From: Sinomonas atrocyanea
GTDB lineage: Bacteria > Actinomycetota > Actinomycetes > Actinomycetales > Micrococcaceae
Length of the DNA: 64,000 nt
Direction of reading: 5' to 3'
Assembly (NCBI RefSeq): GCF_030811715.1
Contig: NZ_JAUSRH010000002.1
Span: 124,001-188,000, forward strand
Shown: one piece after another, positions 28,437-39,093 of the stretch
Numbering within the stretch: position 1 is the first letter of the stretch
Layout: each line of letters opens with the position of its first letter
Made by a program: the position numbers and the translations under genes
Notes under the pieces: generated by a model
What the model was told of the DNA's origin: nothing
Database searches by the model: none
What the model saw: the letters and a program-made list of their open reading frames with translations, nothing else

Positions 28437-28961
28437 ATGCAGAGTCTCGGCCACAAGAACACGTCCCCCCAGCCCGACGGCGCCCCGGCCCCGCGCCGCG
28501 GCGGCATCAAGGTCGGTGCGCTCGGCCTGTCGGTCCTCGTGCTCGCGTTCCTCGTGGCCGTCATCTTCGCGGCGAACCAGAACGCCGTGATCGGATGGAT
28601 CGTGGCGATCGTCTCGTTCGGCTGGCTGGTCTTCGCGCTCTTCGTGTTCACCACGGTGCGCACCGCGGGCCGGAAGGCGCAGGAGCGGTTCGAGCGGGCC
28701 GCTGAGCAGCTCACCGGCCGGGCGCCCTCGGTCGCCGGCGGCGAGGCACACACGGTCGACGACGTCCGCGACCTCAAGCTCGACCACTCCTTCAAGATCA
28801 TCCAGGTCCAGGAGCGCGTGATCCGGGAGAACCTCGGAAGCGACCGGGAGATGGTGGACCGCGCCCTCGAGACGATCCAGATCACGGCCGCCAACGCCCG
28901 CGACATGCTCCGCCCCGAGGACGGCACGCCCCTCACGGGGACCGTCATCGACGAGGGGTAG
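28437..28961 (+). CDS. Hypothetical two-helix membrane protein
   Basis: 174 aa. A Pro-rich N-terminus, then two membrane segments (VGALGLSVLVLAFLVAVIFAA and VIGWIVAIVSFGWLVFALFVF, ~25-70) joined by ANQNA, then a charged, probably helical cytoplasmic half (RKAQERFERAAEQL; VQERVIRENLG). The paired helices with a QN-containing turn recall LapA-like small membrane proteins, but the match is weak. GGGAGA lies 7 bases before the ATG at 28437; an ATG at 28428 would add three residues. Its stop codon overlaps the -10 box of the xth gene. Confidence 0.7.
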   Translation: MQSLGHKNTSPQPDGAPAPRRGGIKVGALGLSVLVLAFLVAVIFAANQNAVIGWIVAIVSFGWLVFALFVFTTVRTAGRKAQERFERAAEQLTGRAPSVAGGEAHTVDDVRDLKLDHSFKIIQVQERVIRENLGSDREMVDRALETIQITAANARDMLRPEDGTPLTGTVIDEG

Positions 28962-28964
28962 AGT
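28959..28964 (+). promoter_or_regulatory. Leaderless -10 box (TAGAGT) of xth
   Basis: TAGAGT ends six bases before the GTG at 28971; its TAG is also the stop codon of the preceding gene. Confidence 0.55.
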
Positions 28965-28970
28965 GGCTAG

Positions 28971-30864
<1,894 letters not shown>

Positions 30865-30868
30865 GGCC

Positions 30869-31447
30869 ATGCCGGGATTCGAGGACGGCGCGATCGAGGA
30901 CGCAGCGGGCACCGCAGGGGGTGCCGACCGGCCGCTCGTCGGGGTGATCCTCGGGTTCCCCGACACGGTGGCCCAGGAGCTGCGCGCCTGGCGTGCCTCC
31001 TTCGGGGACCGCATGGCCGAGGTCATCCCGGCCCACATCACGCTCGTGACCACCACCGAGACGTCCGACTGGGACGCCGCGGTGCGGCACGTGCGCGCCG
31101 TGGCCGCCCGGGCGCGCCCGTTCACCGTGGGGCTGAAGGGCACCGGGACGTTCCGGCCGGTCTCGCCCGTGGTGTACGTCAGGGTGGACGAGGGCTTCGC
31201 GGAATGCGTCAGCCTGCACCGGGAGCTCCAGCAGGGCCCGCTCGCGCGCACGCTGCCCTTCCCGTACCACCCGCACGTCACCGTGGCGCACGATCTGCCG
31301 CCGGAGCGGCTCGATGAGGCGCAGAGCGGGCTCGAGACCTACAGCGCGGCCTTCACCGTGGGCAGCATGGGCCTGTACCAGCACGACGCCGACGGGTTCT
31401 GGCAGCTGCGGGAAGAGCTCGAGTTCGGCGCCCGCCCGAGGGCCTGA
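30869..31447 (+). CDS. 2'-5' RNA ligase family protein (2H phosphoesterase)
   Basis: 192 aa. Two HxT/S motifs typical of 2H phosphoesterases: PAHITLVTTTE (~50) and HPHVTVAHD (~130). Family members act on 2',3'-cyclic phosphates or 2'-5' linkages in RNA; the in vivo role in actinobacteria is unknown. The first ~30 residues are an acidic, Gly/Ala-rich extension. It begins 5 bp after the trpS stop and so belongs to that operon. It converges with sdhB at a strong hairpin. Confidence 0.82.
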   Translation: MPGFEDGAIEDAAGTAGGADRPLVGVILGFPDTVAQELRAWRASFGDRMAEVIPAHITLVTTTETSDWDAAVRHVRAVAARARPFTVGLKGTGTFRPVSPVVYVRVDEGFAECVSLHRELQQGPLARTLPFPYHPHVTVAHDLPPERLDEAQSGLETYSAAFTVGSMGLYQHDADGFWQLREELEFGARPRA

Positions 31448-31473
31448 AGGCAGCGGTCCCCGGCGCAGACAAC

Positions 31474-31526
31474 GCGAAAGGGCGCCGCCCCTCCTGGACT
31501 GGCCAGTGCGGGCGGCGCCCTTTCGC
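31474..31526. terminator. Bidirectional terminator between the RNA ligase gene and sdhB
   Basis: GCGAAAGGGCGCCGCCC (31474-31490) pairs perfectly with GGGCGGCGCCCTTTCGC (31510-31526), 17 bp. The TTTC/GAAA ends supply short U runs on both strands. Confidence 0.85.
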
Positions 31527-31544
31527 ATGCCGGGCGACGGCTCC

Positions 31545-32327
31545 CTACATCTTGCGGGCCAGGATGGCCTGCTTGACCTCGGCGATCGCCTGTGTCACCT
31601 GGATGCCGCGGGGGCACGCCTCGGTGCAGTTGAAGGTCGTGCGGCAGCGCCACACGCCCTCCTTGTCGTTGAGGATCTCGAGGCGCATGTCGCCGGCGTC
31701 GTCACGCGAATCGAAGATGAAGCGGTGCGCGTTGACGATGGCGGCCGGCCCGAAGTACTGGCCGTCCGTCCAGAAGACCGGGCAGGACGAGGTGCACGCG
31801 GCGCACAGGATGCACTTGGTCGTGTCGTCGAAGCGCTCGCGCTCCTCAGCCGACTGGAGGCGCTCCTTGGTGGGCTCGTGGCCCTTGGAGACCAGGAACG
31901 GCATGATTTCGCGGTAGGACTGGAAGAACGGCTCCATGTCCACGATCAGGTCCTTCTCGACGGGCAGGCCCTTGATGGGCTCGACCGTGATCGGCTTGGA
32001 CGTGTCGAGATCCTTCAGGAGGGTCTTGCACGCCAGACGGTTGCGGCCGTTGATGCGCATGGCATCGGAGCCGCACACGCCGTGCGCGCACGAGCGGCGG
32101 AACGAGAGCGACCCGTCGTGCTCCCACTTGACCTTGTGGAGGGCGTCGAGGACGCGGTCGGTGCCGTACATCGTCACCTGGAACTCGTCCCAGGTCGACT
32201 CCTCGGAGACCTCCGGGTTGTAGCGGCGCACTCGCAGCGTGACATCGAACGTGGGGATCTCGCCCCCGCCGCCCACGCTCGCGGGCAGCTCGACCTTGGA
32301 CGCTGGCTCAGCGGTTGAGGCGGTCAT
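31545..32327 (-). CDS. sdhB: Succinate dehydrogenase iron-sulfur subunit
   Basis: 260 aa. [2Fe-2S] site SCAHGVCGSDAM plus a following Cys (RLAC), [4Fe-4S] site CILCAACTSSCP and the 3Fe-4S cluster motif CRTTFNCTEACPRGI. It passes electrons from SdhA to the membrane anchor and quinone. The first ~25 residues are an Ala/Glu/Gly-rich extension. The ATG overlaps the sdhA stop by one base. Last gene of sdhCDAB. Confidence 0.96.
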   Translation of the reverse strand: MTASTAEPASKVELPASVGGGGEIPTFDVTLRVRRYNPEVSEESTWDEFQVTMYGTDRVLDALHKVKWEHDGSLSFRRSCAHGVCGSDAMRINGRNRLACKTLLKDLDTSKPITVEPIKGLPVEKDLIVDMEPFFQSYREIMPFLVSKGHEPTKERLQSAEERERFDDTTKCILCAACTSSCPVFWTDGQYFGPAAIVNAHRFIFDSRDDAGDMRLEILNDKEGVWRCRTTFNCTEACPRGIQVTQAIAEVKQAILARKM

Positions 32328-34114
32328 CAGTACTTACGCTCCATCGGCTCGTAACGGGTGAAGACAACGGGCTTCGTGCCGAAGCGCAGGCCCTTGATGC
32401 CCTCGGTTTCCGCGGCGTCGTCCTTGTAGAGCATCGTGTGCTTCATCCAGTTGGCGTCGTCGCGATCGGGGAAGTCCTCGCGGTAGTGGCCGCCGCGGGA
32501 CTCCTTGCGGTGCAGCGCGGCAACGGTCATGACCTCGGCGAGGTCCAGGAGGAAGCCCAGCTCCACGGCCTCGAGGAGGTCGAGGTTGAAGCGCCTGCCC
32601 TTGTCCTGGATGCCGATGTTCCGGTACCGCTCGCGCAGCGTGGCGATGTCCGCGAGGGCCTGCGCGATCGAGTCCTTGGTGCGGAACACCTGCATGTTCG
32701 CGTCCATGGTCTCCTGCAGGTCCGCGCGGATCGCGGCGATCCGCTCGGTGCCGGAGGCGTTGCGGACGGCGTCCAGCATGGCGACCGTCTCGGCGGCCGG
32801 GTCCTCCGGCAGCTCCACGAACTCGGCGGTCTTGGCGTACTCGGCGGCGTTGATGCCGGAGCGCTTGCCGAAGACGTTGATGTCGAGCAGCGAGTTGGTG
32901 CCCAAGCGGTTCGAGCCGTGGACGGACACGCACGCGACCTCGCCGGCCGCGTAGAGGCCGGGGACCACGGTGTCGTTGTCCTGGAGGACCTCGCCCTTGA
33001 TGTTCGTCGGGACGCCGCCCATGACGTAGTGCGCGGTCGGGAACACCGGCACGGGCTCCGTGTACGGCTCGACGCCGAGGTAGGTCCGCGCGAACTCGGT
33101 GATGTCCGGCAGCTTCGCATCGATGTGCGCCGGCTCGAGGTGGGTGAGGTCGAGCAGCACGTAGTCCTTGTTCGGACCGGCACCGCGTCCCTCGCGCACC
33201 TCGTTGGCCATCGAGCGGGCCACGATGTCGCGGGGGGCTAGGTCCTTGATGGTCGGCGCGTAGCGCTCCATGAAGCGCTCGCCCTCGGAGTTGCGCAGGA
33301 TCGCGCCCTCGCCGCGGGCCGCCTCCGAGAGGAGGATGCCCAGGCCCGCGAGGCCCGTCGGGTGGAACTGGATGAACTCCATGTCCTCGAGCGGGATGCC
33401 GCGGCGGAACGCGATCCCCATGCCGTCGCCGGTGAGGGTGTGCGCGTTCGAGGTGGTCTTGAAGACCTTGCCGGCGCCGCCCGTGGCGAACACGACGGCC
33501 TTGGCCTGGAAGACGTGCAGCTCGCCCGAGGCGAGGTCGTAGCTGACGACGCCGGCCACTCGCTTCTGCTGGTAGACGGTGCCGTCCTCGCGGGTCGCCT
33601 CCTCTTCGACGACGAGCAGGTCGAGGACGTAGTACTCGTTGTAGAACTCGACGTTGTGCTTGACGCAGTTCTGGTACAGCGTCTGGAGGATCATGTGGCC
33701 GGTGCGGTCGGCGGCGTAGCACGCGCGCCGGACCGGGGCCTTGCCGTGGTCACGGGTGTGGCCGCCGAAGCGGCGCTGGTCGATCCGGCCCTCCGGGGTG
33801 CGGTTGAACGGCAGGCCCATCTTCTCGAGGTCGAGGACCGCGTCGATGGCCTCCTTGGCCATGACCTCCGCCGCATCCTGGTCGACGAGGTAGTCGCCGC
33901 CCTTGACGGTGTCGAAGGTGTGCCACTCCCAGTTGTCTTCCTCGACGTTGGCGAGGGCCGCGCACATGCCGCCCTGGGCGGCTCCCGTGTGCGAGCGGGT
34001 GGGGTACAGCTTGGTCAGCACGGCGGTACGGGCCCGCTGGCCGGCCTCGATCGCTGCTCGCATGCCGGCGCCACCGGCGCCGACGATCACCACATCGTAT
34101 TTGTGGACCTGCAT
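32327..34114 (-). CDS. sdhA: Succinate dehydrogenase flavoprotein subunit
   Basis: 595 aa. FAD-binding [15 protein letters not shown] near the N-terminus, covalent flavin His42 in [18 protein letters not shown], and active-site region with [13 protein letters not shown]. It oxidises succinate to fumarate in complex II. The start at 34114 (MQVHKYDVV) is preferred because GGAG lies 9 bases upstream and the protein then begins at the usual point; an ATG at 34129 would add five residues. It follows sdhD by about 36 bp. Confidence 0.95.
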   Translation of the reverse strand: MQVHKYDVVIVGAGGAGMRAAIEAGQRARTAVLTKLYPTRSHTGAAQGGMCAALANVEEDNWEWHTFDTVKGGDYLVDQDAAEVMAKEAIDAVLDLEKMGLPFNRTPEGRIDQRRFGGHTRDHGKAPVRRACYAADRTGHMILQTLYQNCVKHNVEFYNEYYVLDLLVVEEEATREDGTVYQQKRVAGVVSYDLASGELHVFQAKAVVFATGGAGKVFKTTSNAHTLTGDGMGIAFRRGIPLEDMEFIQFHPTGLAGLGILLSEAARGEGAILRNSEGERFMERYAPTIKDLAPRDIVARSMANEVREGRGAGPNKDYVLLDLTHLEPAHIDAKLPDITEFARTYLGVEPYTEPVPVFPTAHYVMGGVPTNIKGEVLQDNDTVVPGLYAAGEVACVSVHGSNRLGTNSLLDINVFGKRSGINAAEYAKTAEFVELPEDPAAETVAMLDAVRNASGTERIAAIRADLQETMDANMQVFRTKDSIAQALADIATLRERYRNIGIQDKGRRFNLDLLEAVELGFLLDLAEVMTVAALHRKESRGGHYREDFPDRDDANWMKHTMLYKDDAAETEGIKGLRFGTKPVVFTRYEPMERKY

Positions 34115-34150
34115 GCTGTGAAGCTCCATTTCTTGCGGGGGATCCGCTGG

Positions 34151-34633
34151 TTACGAGGCGGGGCAGTAGTCGGCGACGGTGCGGACACCGTTGACCACCG
34201 GGCACGGATCGAAGGTGAAGATCACGAGGGTGCCCAGGATCACGATGATGGCGCTGGCCGCGAAGAGGACCGCCTTGAGCCAGAAGCGGACGGAGTCCCG
34301 CTCGGCGTAGTCGTTGATGATGGTGCGCACGCCGTTGGAGCCGTGGAGCATCGCGAGCCAGAGCATGGCGAGGTCCCAGACCTGCCAGAACGGGCTGGCC
34401 CACTTCCCGGCGACGAAGCCGAAGTCGATGCCGTGGACGCCCTCGCCGACCATGAGGTTCACGAAGAGGTGGCCGAAGATCAGGACGACGAGGACGATGC
34501 CGGACAGGCGCATGAACAGCCAGGCGAACATCTCGAACTGGCCCTTCGAGCCGCCGGCGCGCTTGTACTGCGGGGCGACGCGGCCGGTCACGGACGTGCT
34601 GCGCGGCTCGCGGATTTCAGGTGCTGTGGTCAT
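34151..34633 (-). CDS. sdhD: Succinate dehydrogenase membrane anchor subunit
   Basis: 160 aa with three membrane segments (MRLSGIVLVVLIFGHLFVNLM; MLWLAMLHGSNGVRTI; AVLFAASAIIVILGTLVIFTF). HGSNGVRTIINDYA carries the probable heme/quinone-side histidine. The ~45-residue polar N-terminus is cytoplasmic. It anchors SdhAB and binds quinone with SdhC. One base separates its start from the sdhC stop. Confidence 0.92.
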   Translation of the reverse strand: MTTAPEIREPRSTSVTGRVAPQYKRAGGSKGQFEMFAWLFMRLSGIVLVVLIFGHLFVNLMVGEGVHGIDFGFVAGKWASPFWQVWDLAMLWLAMLHGSNGVRTIINDYAERDSVRFWLKAVLFAASAIIVILGTLVIFTFDPCPVVNGVRTVADYCPAS

Positions 34634-34634
34634 G

Positions 34635-35015
34635 TCAGTGGGCTCCCAGCGCGAGTGAGAGGTGGCGGATGGCGAAGCCTGCGAACACGACGACCCAGAC
34701 GATCACGACCGTCCAGAGCATCTGCCGCTGGTACTTGGGGCCGTTCTTCCAGAAGTCCACGAGGATCACGCGCAGGCCGTTGAAGGCGTGGAAGAGGATG
34801 GCAGCGACGAGACCAGTCTCGCCGAGGGCCATGAGCGGGTTCTTGTATTCGGCGATGACCGCCGTGTACACCTCGGGGGACACACGCACCAATGAGGTGT
34901 CCAGGACGTGCACCAACAAGAAGAAGAAGATGACGACGCCGGTGATCCGGTGTACGACCCACGACCACATGCCTTCACGGCCGCGGTACAGGGTGCCAGC
35001 TGGTTTTGTCGGCAC
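34635..35015 (-). CDS. sdhC: Succinate dehydrogenase cytochrome b556 subunit
   Basis: 126 aa with three membrane segments; WSWVVHRITGVVIFFFLLVHVLD carries the heme-ligand histidine. The GTG at 35015 (protein starts MPTKPAGTLYRG) is chosen because GGGAGG lies 8 bases upstream; the longer frame would add a 19-residue leader with no homology. It is the first gene of sdhCDAB; a promoter lies about 115 bp upstream. Confidence 0.92.
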   Translation of the reverse strand: MPTKPAGTLYRGREGMWSWVVHRITGVVIFFFLLVHVLDTSLVRVSPEVYTAVIAEYKNPLMALGETGLVAAILFHAFNGLRVILVDFWKNGPKYQRQMLWTVVIVWVVVFAGFAIRHLSLALGAH

Positions 35016-35125
35016 TGAATAAACCTCCCTGCGGGCACCGGCGCCCGCATGGGGCCCATGCGGAGGGGGCAACCGGTGCGGAGTGGCCCTGCTGTGCGAA
35101 GGGCGCGCTCACCTAGTCAGAATCC

Positions 35126-35160
35126 AGCCTAAATCTAGGCTTCGCCCACAGCTTACTCAA
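35126..35160 (-). promoter_or_regulatory. sdhCDAB promoter with inverted repeat
   Basis: Minus strand: -35 TTGAGT (35155-35160), 17-base spacer, -10 TAGATT (35132-35137). The inverted repeat AGCCTA-AATC-TAGGCT (35126-35141) covers the -10, as expected for a repressor site. It loosely recalls iron-type boxes but does not match the full DtxR consensus. Confidence 0.6.
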
Positions 35161-35266
35161 ATAGCCCTCTGGGGCATGTTAAAGCAGTGGGGATTGTCAC
35201 AACGACCCCCCTTGCGGTCTGTGGCCGACCGTGATCTGCCCCCTCGCTCCACTAGAGTGGAGGGCG

Positions 35267-36427
35267 ATGACAGAGAATACTGCCCCCGTCGCCGCCCCGG
35301 CGCCCGCCCCGCACGATCCGCTCGAGAAGTTCGTCGCCGTGATCCCTGCCGGCGGCGTGGGCACTCGGCTGTGGCCGCTCTCGCGCGCCGCCGCGCCCAA
35401 GTTCCTGCACGACCTCACCGGGTCCGGCAGCACCCTCATCCGGGCGACGTACGACAGGCTGACCCCGCTGGCGGGCGACCGCTTCCTCGTGGTCACCGGC
35501 GAGGCCCACCGCGCCGCAGTCTGCCGACAGATCCCCGAGCTGGACGCCGCGAACCTCGTTCTCGAGAGCGAGCCGAAGGACTCGGCGGCCGCCATCGGCC
35601 TGGCGGCCGCGATCCTGTACCGCCGGGACCCGGCCACGATCATGGGCTCGTTCGCCGCCGACCAGGTCATCAGCCCCGACGGCGTCTTCCAGGCCGCGGT
35701 CCGCGAGGCAATCCTCACGGCCGCCTCTGGCGAGCGGGGCAAGATCGTCACGATCGGGATCGAGCCCACGCATCCCTCGACGGGTTTCGGCTACATCCGC
35801 GGCGGCGAGGCGCTCGACGTGCCGGGCGCACCGAGCGCACGTGCCGTCGTGGAGTTCGTCGAGAAGCCGAACCTCGAGGTCGCTGAGAAGTACCTCGCCT
35901 CGGGGGAGTACCTGTGGAACGCGGGCATGTTCGTCGCGCCGGTCGCGCTCATGCTCGAGCACCTCGCGGCCAACCAGCCCGAGCTCCATGCCGGCCTGAC
36001 GGAGATTGCCGAGGCCTGGGACACTCCGGCCCGCGACGAGGTCGCCGCACGCGTGTGGCCCACGCTGCCCAAGATCGCCATCGACTACGCCGTCGCCGAG
36101 CCTGCCGCGGCCGCCGGGGACGTCGCCGTCGTGCCCGGCGCGTTCCGCTGGGACGACGTCGGGGACTTCGCCGCCATCGGCCGGCTCAACAGCGCCCGTG
36201 AGGCCGAGCGCGTCACAGTGCTCGGGGAGGGCGCGCGCGTCTTCACCGAGGATGCGAGCGGGATCGTCGTCTCGGACACGAAGAGGGTCATCGCGCTCAT
36301 CGGCATCGAGGACGTCGTCATCGTGGACACGCCGGACGCCCTCCTCGTGACCACGACGGAGCACGCCCAGAAGGTCAAGAACGCGGTCGCCGGGCTCAAG
36401 GCGAGCGGGGACCTCGACGTCCTCTGA
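35267..36427 (+). CDS. manC: Mannose-1-phosphate guanylyltransferase
   Basis: 386 aa. Makes GDP-mannose from mannose-1-P and GTP for glycan and glycolipid synthesis. Nucleotidyltransferase signature GGVGTRLWPLSRAAAPK (~25-41) and the FVEKPNLE motif with GEYLWNAGMF (~205-230). There is no C-terminal phosphomannose-isomerase domain, so it is monofunctional. The ATG at 35267 is 8 bases after a TAGAGT -10. It is divergent from sdhCDAB. Confidence 0.92.
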   Translation: MTENTAPVAAPAPAPHDPLEKFVAVIPAGGVGTRLWPLSRAAAPKFLHDLTGSGSTLIRATYDRLTPLAGDRFLVVTGEAHRAAVCRQIPELDAANLVLESEPKDSAAAIGLAAAILYRRDPATIMGSFAADQVISPDGVFQAAVREAILTAASGERGKIVTIGIEPTHPSTGFGYIRGGEALDVPGAPSARAVVEFVEKPNLEVAEKYLASGEYLWNAGMFVAPVALMLEHLAANQPELHAGLTEIAEAWDTPARDEVAARVWPTLPKIAIDYAVAEPAAAAGDVAVVPGAFRWDDVGDFAAIGRLNSAREAERVTVLGEGARVFTEDASGIVVSDTKRVIALIGIEDVVIVDTPDALLVTTTEHAQKVKNAVAGLKASGDLDVL

Positions 36428-36440
36428 GACGCGGTGACGC

Positions 36441-36446
36441 TAGAGT
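36441..36446 (+). promoter_or_regulatory. Leaderless -10 box (TAGAGT) of the amidohydrolase gene
   Basis: TAGAGT ends six bases before the GTG at 36453. Confidence 0.55.
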
Positions 36447-36452
36447 GAACGG

Positions 36453-37652
36453 GTGCGAAACTACACGACGGAGACGAAGCCCACGCCCCTTGTAGGCCCC
36501 CGTCTCGAGGCGTTCCTGCCCGAGCTGATCGAATTCCGTCGGGACCTCCACTCGCACCCCGAGCTGTCCTTCCACGAGTACCGCACGACCGACAGGATCG
36601 TGGCGCGCCTCGAGGCGGCCGGACTCACGCCGCGCCGGCTCGACGGCACGGGCGTCGTCGTCGACATCGGCTCCGGCCCCATCGCCACCGCGGTCCGCGG
36701 CGACATCGACGCCCTGCCGATCATCGAGGAGACGGGCCTGCCGTTCGCCTCGCGCAACCACGGCGTGACCCACGCGTGCGGCCACGACGTCCACACGACC
36801 GTGGCCCTGGGGGTAGCGCTGCTCCTCGCCGAGATCGACCGGGAGACCCCGCTCGACGGCACGGTGCGCGTCCTCTTCCAGCCCGCGGAGGAGACGATGC
36901 CTGGGGGCGCCCTGGCCTGCATCAGCCAAGGGGTGCTCGCCGGTGTGCCGCGCATCATGGCGCTCCACTGCGACCCGCGCATCGAGGTGGGCAAGATCGG
37001 CACCCGCATCGGCCCCATCACCTCGGCCTCGGACACGATCCGCATCCAGCTCACCGGCCGCGGCGGCCACACCTCGCGCCCGCACCTGACCGAGGACCTG
37101 GTCTTCGCCCTCGCGCAGATCGCGGTGAACGTGCCCGCGGTCCTCTCCCGGCGCGTCGACGTCCGCAGCGGGGTGTCCATGGTCTGGGGCCAGATCTCCG
37201 CGGGCGCCGCGCCGAACGCCATCCCCGCTACCGGCTCCATGTCCGGGACGATGCGCTGCCTCGACCGTGAGGCCTGGCACAGCGCAGGAGAGCTCCTCGA
37301 CGAGGTGGTCCAGCAGGTCGCCGCGCCCTATGGGGTCGAGGTGAGCCTCGAGCACATCCGCGGGGTGCCCCCGGTGGTGAACTCCGAGCACGAGACCGCG
37401 CTGCTCGAGGCTGCGGCGCGCGCCGAGCTGGGGGAGAAGGCCGTGGTGCTCACCCCGCAGTCGATGGGCGGGGAGGACTTTGCCTGGTTCCTCTCCGAGG
37501 TCCCCGGATCGATGTTCCGCCTCGGCACCCACACCCCCGGCGGCGAGGAGTACGACCTCCACCGCGGCGACTACGTGGTCGACGAGGCGGCGATCGGCTG
37601 CGGCGTGCAGGTCCTCGCCGCGGCAGCCCTGAGGAGTCTGCGCGACCTCTGA
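36453..37652 (+). CDS. M20 family metallo-amidohydrolase
   Basis: 399 aa. M20 peptidase/amidohydrolase fold: DLHSHPELSFHEYRT, RGDIDALPIIEETGLPFAS, metal-site HACGHDVHTT (~108-117), PAEET, and GGEDFAWF near the C-terminus. Relatives cleave N-acyl amino acids, hippurate or indole-acetyl-amino acids; the substrate here is unknown. The gene is leaderless (TAGAGT, six bases, GTG). It lies between manC and the nucleoside-uptake operon, on the same strand. Confidence 0.9.
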   Translation: MRNYTTETKPTPLVGPRLEAFLPELIEFRRDLHSHPELSFHEYRTTDRIVARLEAAGLTPRRLDGTGVVVDIGSGPIATAVRGDIDALPIIEETGLPFASRNHGVTHACGHDVHTTVALGVALLLAEIDRETPLDGTVRVLFQPAEETMPGGALACISQGVLAGVPRIMALHCDPRIEVGKIGTRIGPITSASDTIRIQLTGRGGHTSRPHLTEDLVFALAQIAVNVPAVLSRRVDVRSGVSMVWGQISAGAAPNAIPATGSMSGTMRCLDREAWHSAGELLDEVVQQVAAPYGVEVSLEHIRGVPPVVNSEHETALLEAAARAELGEKAVVLTPQSMGGEDFAWFLSEVPGSMFRLGTHTPGGEEYDLHRGDYVVDEAAIGCGVQVLAAAALRSLRDL

Positions 37653-37677
37653 CCGGGCCGCGTGGCCCGCGGTGAGG

Positions 37678-37752
37678 TTGGTAACGAATCACCAACGATT
37701 CGCGCGGCCGACACGACCCGCCGGTGTGTGAAGGAATCCTTTCGAGTATCCT
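37678..37752 (+). promoter_or_regulatory. Putative control region of the nucleoside-uptake operon
   Basis: Overlapping inverted repeats TTGGT/ACCAA (37678-37682, 37091-type partner at 37691-37695) and CGAATC-ACCAAC-GATTCG (37685-37702) lie 45 bp upstream of a TATCCT -10 candidate (37747-37752). A small palindrome AAGGAATCCTT sits just before the -10. No clear -35 is seen. Confidence 0.4.
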
Positions 37753-37830
37753 TGTGCGCTGTACCACACGCCCGGCGGACCTTCGGGACCGACGGAGACG
37801 GAGGATTCTCTCGCGCATCCTGGAGGACAT

Positions 37831-38949
37831 GTGAACCCCTTCCGCAAGCCCCTTCCCCGCGCCGGCGTCACGGGCGCGGCGCTCGCCGCGGCCACGGCAC
37901 TCGCCCTCGCGGGCTGCGGTTCGGCCCCGCCCACGTCGAGCTCCTCGGGCGGCTCCTCGGCGCAGGCCTCCAACTACCTCGGCTGCATGGTCTCGGACTC
38001 GGGCGGCTTCGACGACAAGTCGTTCAACCAGTCGGGCTACGAGGGCCTGCAGAAGGCGGTGAAGGACCTCGGAATCCAGGAGAAGCACGTCCAGTCGAAG
38101 GCGGACACCGACTACGACCCGAACCTGCGCTCGATGGTCCAGGCCGGCTGCAAGCTCACCGTGACGGTCGGCTTCCTCCTCGGCGACGCGACCAAGAACA
38201 TCGCGACCGCCAACCCGAACAGCCACTTCGCCATCATCGACTACACGGACCCGGCCTTCCCGAAGAACGTCAAGCCGATCGTGTACGACACGGCGCAGGC
38301 CGCGTTCCTCGCCGGCTACCTGGCTGCGGGCGTCTCGAAGACCGGCAAGGTGGCCACGTTCGGCGGCCTCAACATCCCGACCGTGACGATCTTCATGGAC
38401 GGCTTCGCGGACGGCGTGAAGTACTACAACCAGAAGAAGGGCAAGAACGTCCAGGTCCTGGGCTGGGACAAGGACAAGCAGGACGGCACGTTCGTGGGCG
38501 ACTTCAAGTCCGTCGACAAGGGCAAGGTCCTCACCCAGGGCTTCCTCCAGCAGGGCGCGGACGTCGTGCTCCCCGTGGCCGGCGCGGTCGGCCCCGGAGC
38601 TGCCTCGGCGGTGCTGGACGCCAAGAAGGCCGGCCAGGACGCCAAGCTCATCTGGGTCGACTCGGACGGCTACCTCACCGCTCCGGACTACAAGTCGGTC
38701 ATGCTGACCTCGGTCCAGAAGACGATGTCCACCGCCGTCGAGTCCGTCCTCAAGGACGACCTGAACGGCAAGTTCGACGCGACGCCGTACGTCGGCACGC
38801 TCGACAACGGCGGGGTGGCCCTCGCCCCGTTCCATGACCTCGACTCGGCGGTCCCGGCGGACATGAAGAGCGAGCTCGACCAGCTCAAGAAGGACATCAT
38901 CTCGGGCGCCGTCAAGGTCGAGTCGAAGTCCAGCCCCGTTTCCAAGTAG
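37831..38949 (+). CDS. BMP family nucleoside-binding lipoprotein
   Basis: 372 aa. Lipoprotein signal with lipobox ALAGC (Cys29) and a Ser/Gly linker; then the BMP/Med/PnrA fold (MVSDSGGFDDKSFNQSGYEG, VTVGFLLGD, KVATFGGLNIPTVTIFMDGF, DVVLPVAG, WVDSDGY). PnrA-like proteins bind purine nucleosides for an ABC importer, which the next three genes encode. The start is a GTG with GGAGG upstream. The operon context with cdd, deoA and add strongly supports nucleoside capture. Confidence 0.92.
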   Translation: MNPFRKPLPRAGVTGAALAAATALALAGCGSAPPTSSSSGGSSAQASNYLGCMVSDSGGFDDKSFNQSGYEGLQKAVKDLGIQEKHVQSKADTDYDPNLRSMVQAGCKLTVTVGFLLGDATKNIATANPNSHFAIIDYTDPAFPKNVKPIVYDTAQAAFLAGYLAAGVSKTGKVATFGGLNIPTVTIFMDGFADGVKYYNQKKGKNVQVLGWDKDKQDGTFVGDFKSVDKGKVLTQGFLQQGADVVLPVAGAVGPGAASAVLDAKKAGQDAKLIWVDSDGYLTAPDYKSVMLTSVQKTMSTAVESVLKDDLNGKFDATPYVGTLDNGGVALAPFHDLDSAVPADMKSELDQLKKDIISGAVKVESKSSPVSK

Positions 38950-39093
38950 CGCCAGCACGATTACCTCCAGCACCCCGGTTCACGGTGCTCCAGGCACCGA
39001 GCCACCCAGTGCCGTCCGTCCCACCTTGGCCGGGCGGCGCTGGCATGCCGGGGAGGAAGCTGGTCCCACGTACCCCAGGGGACGGTTCCCGCA

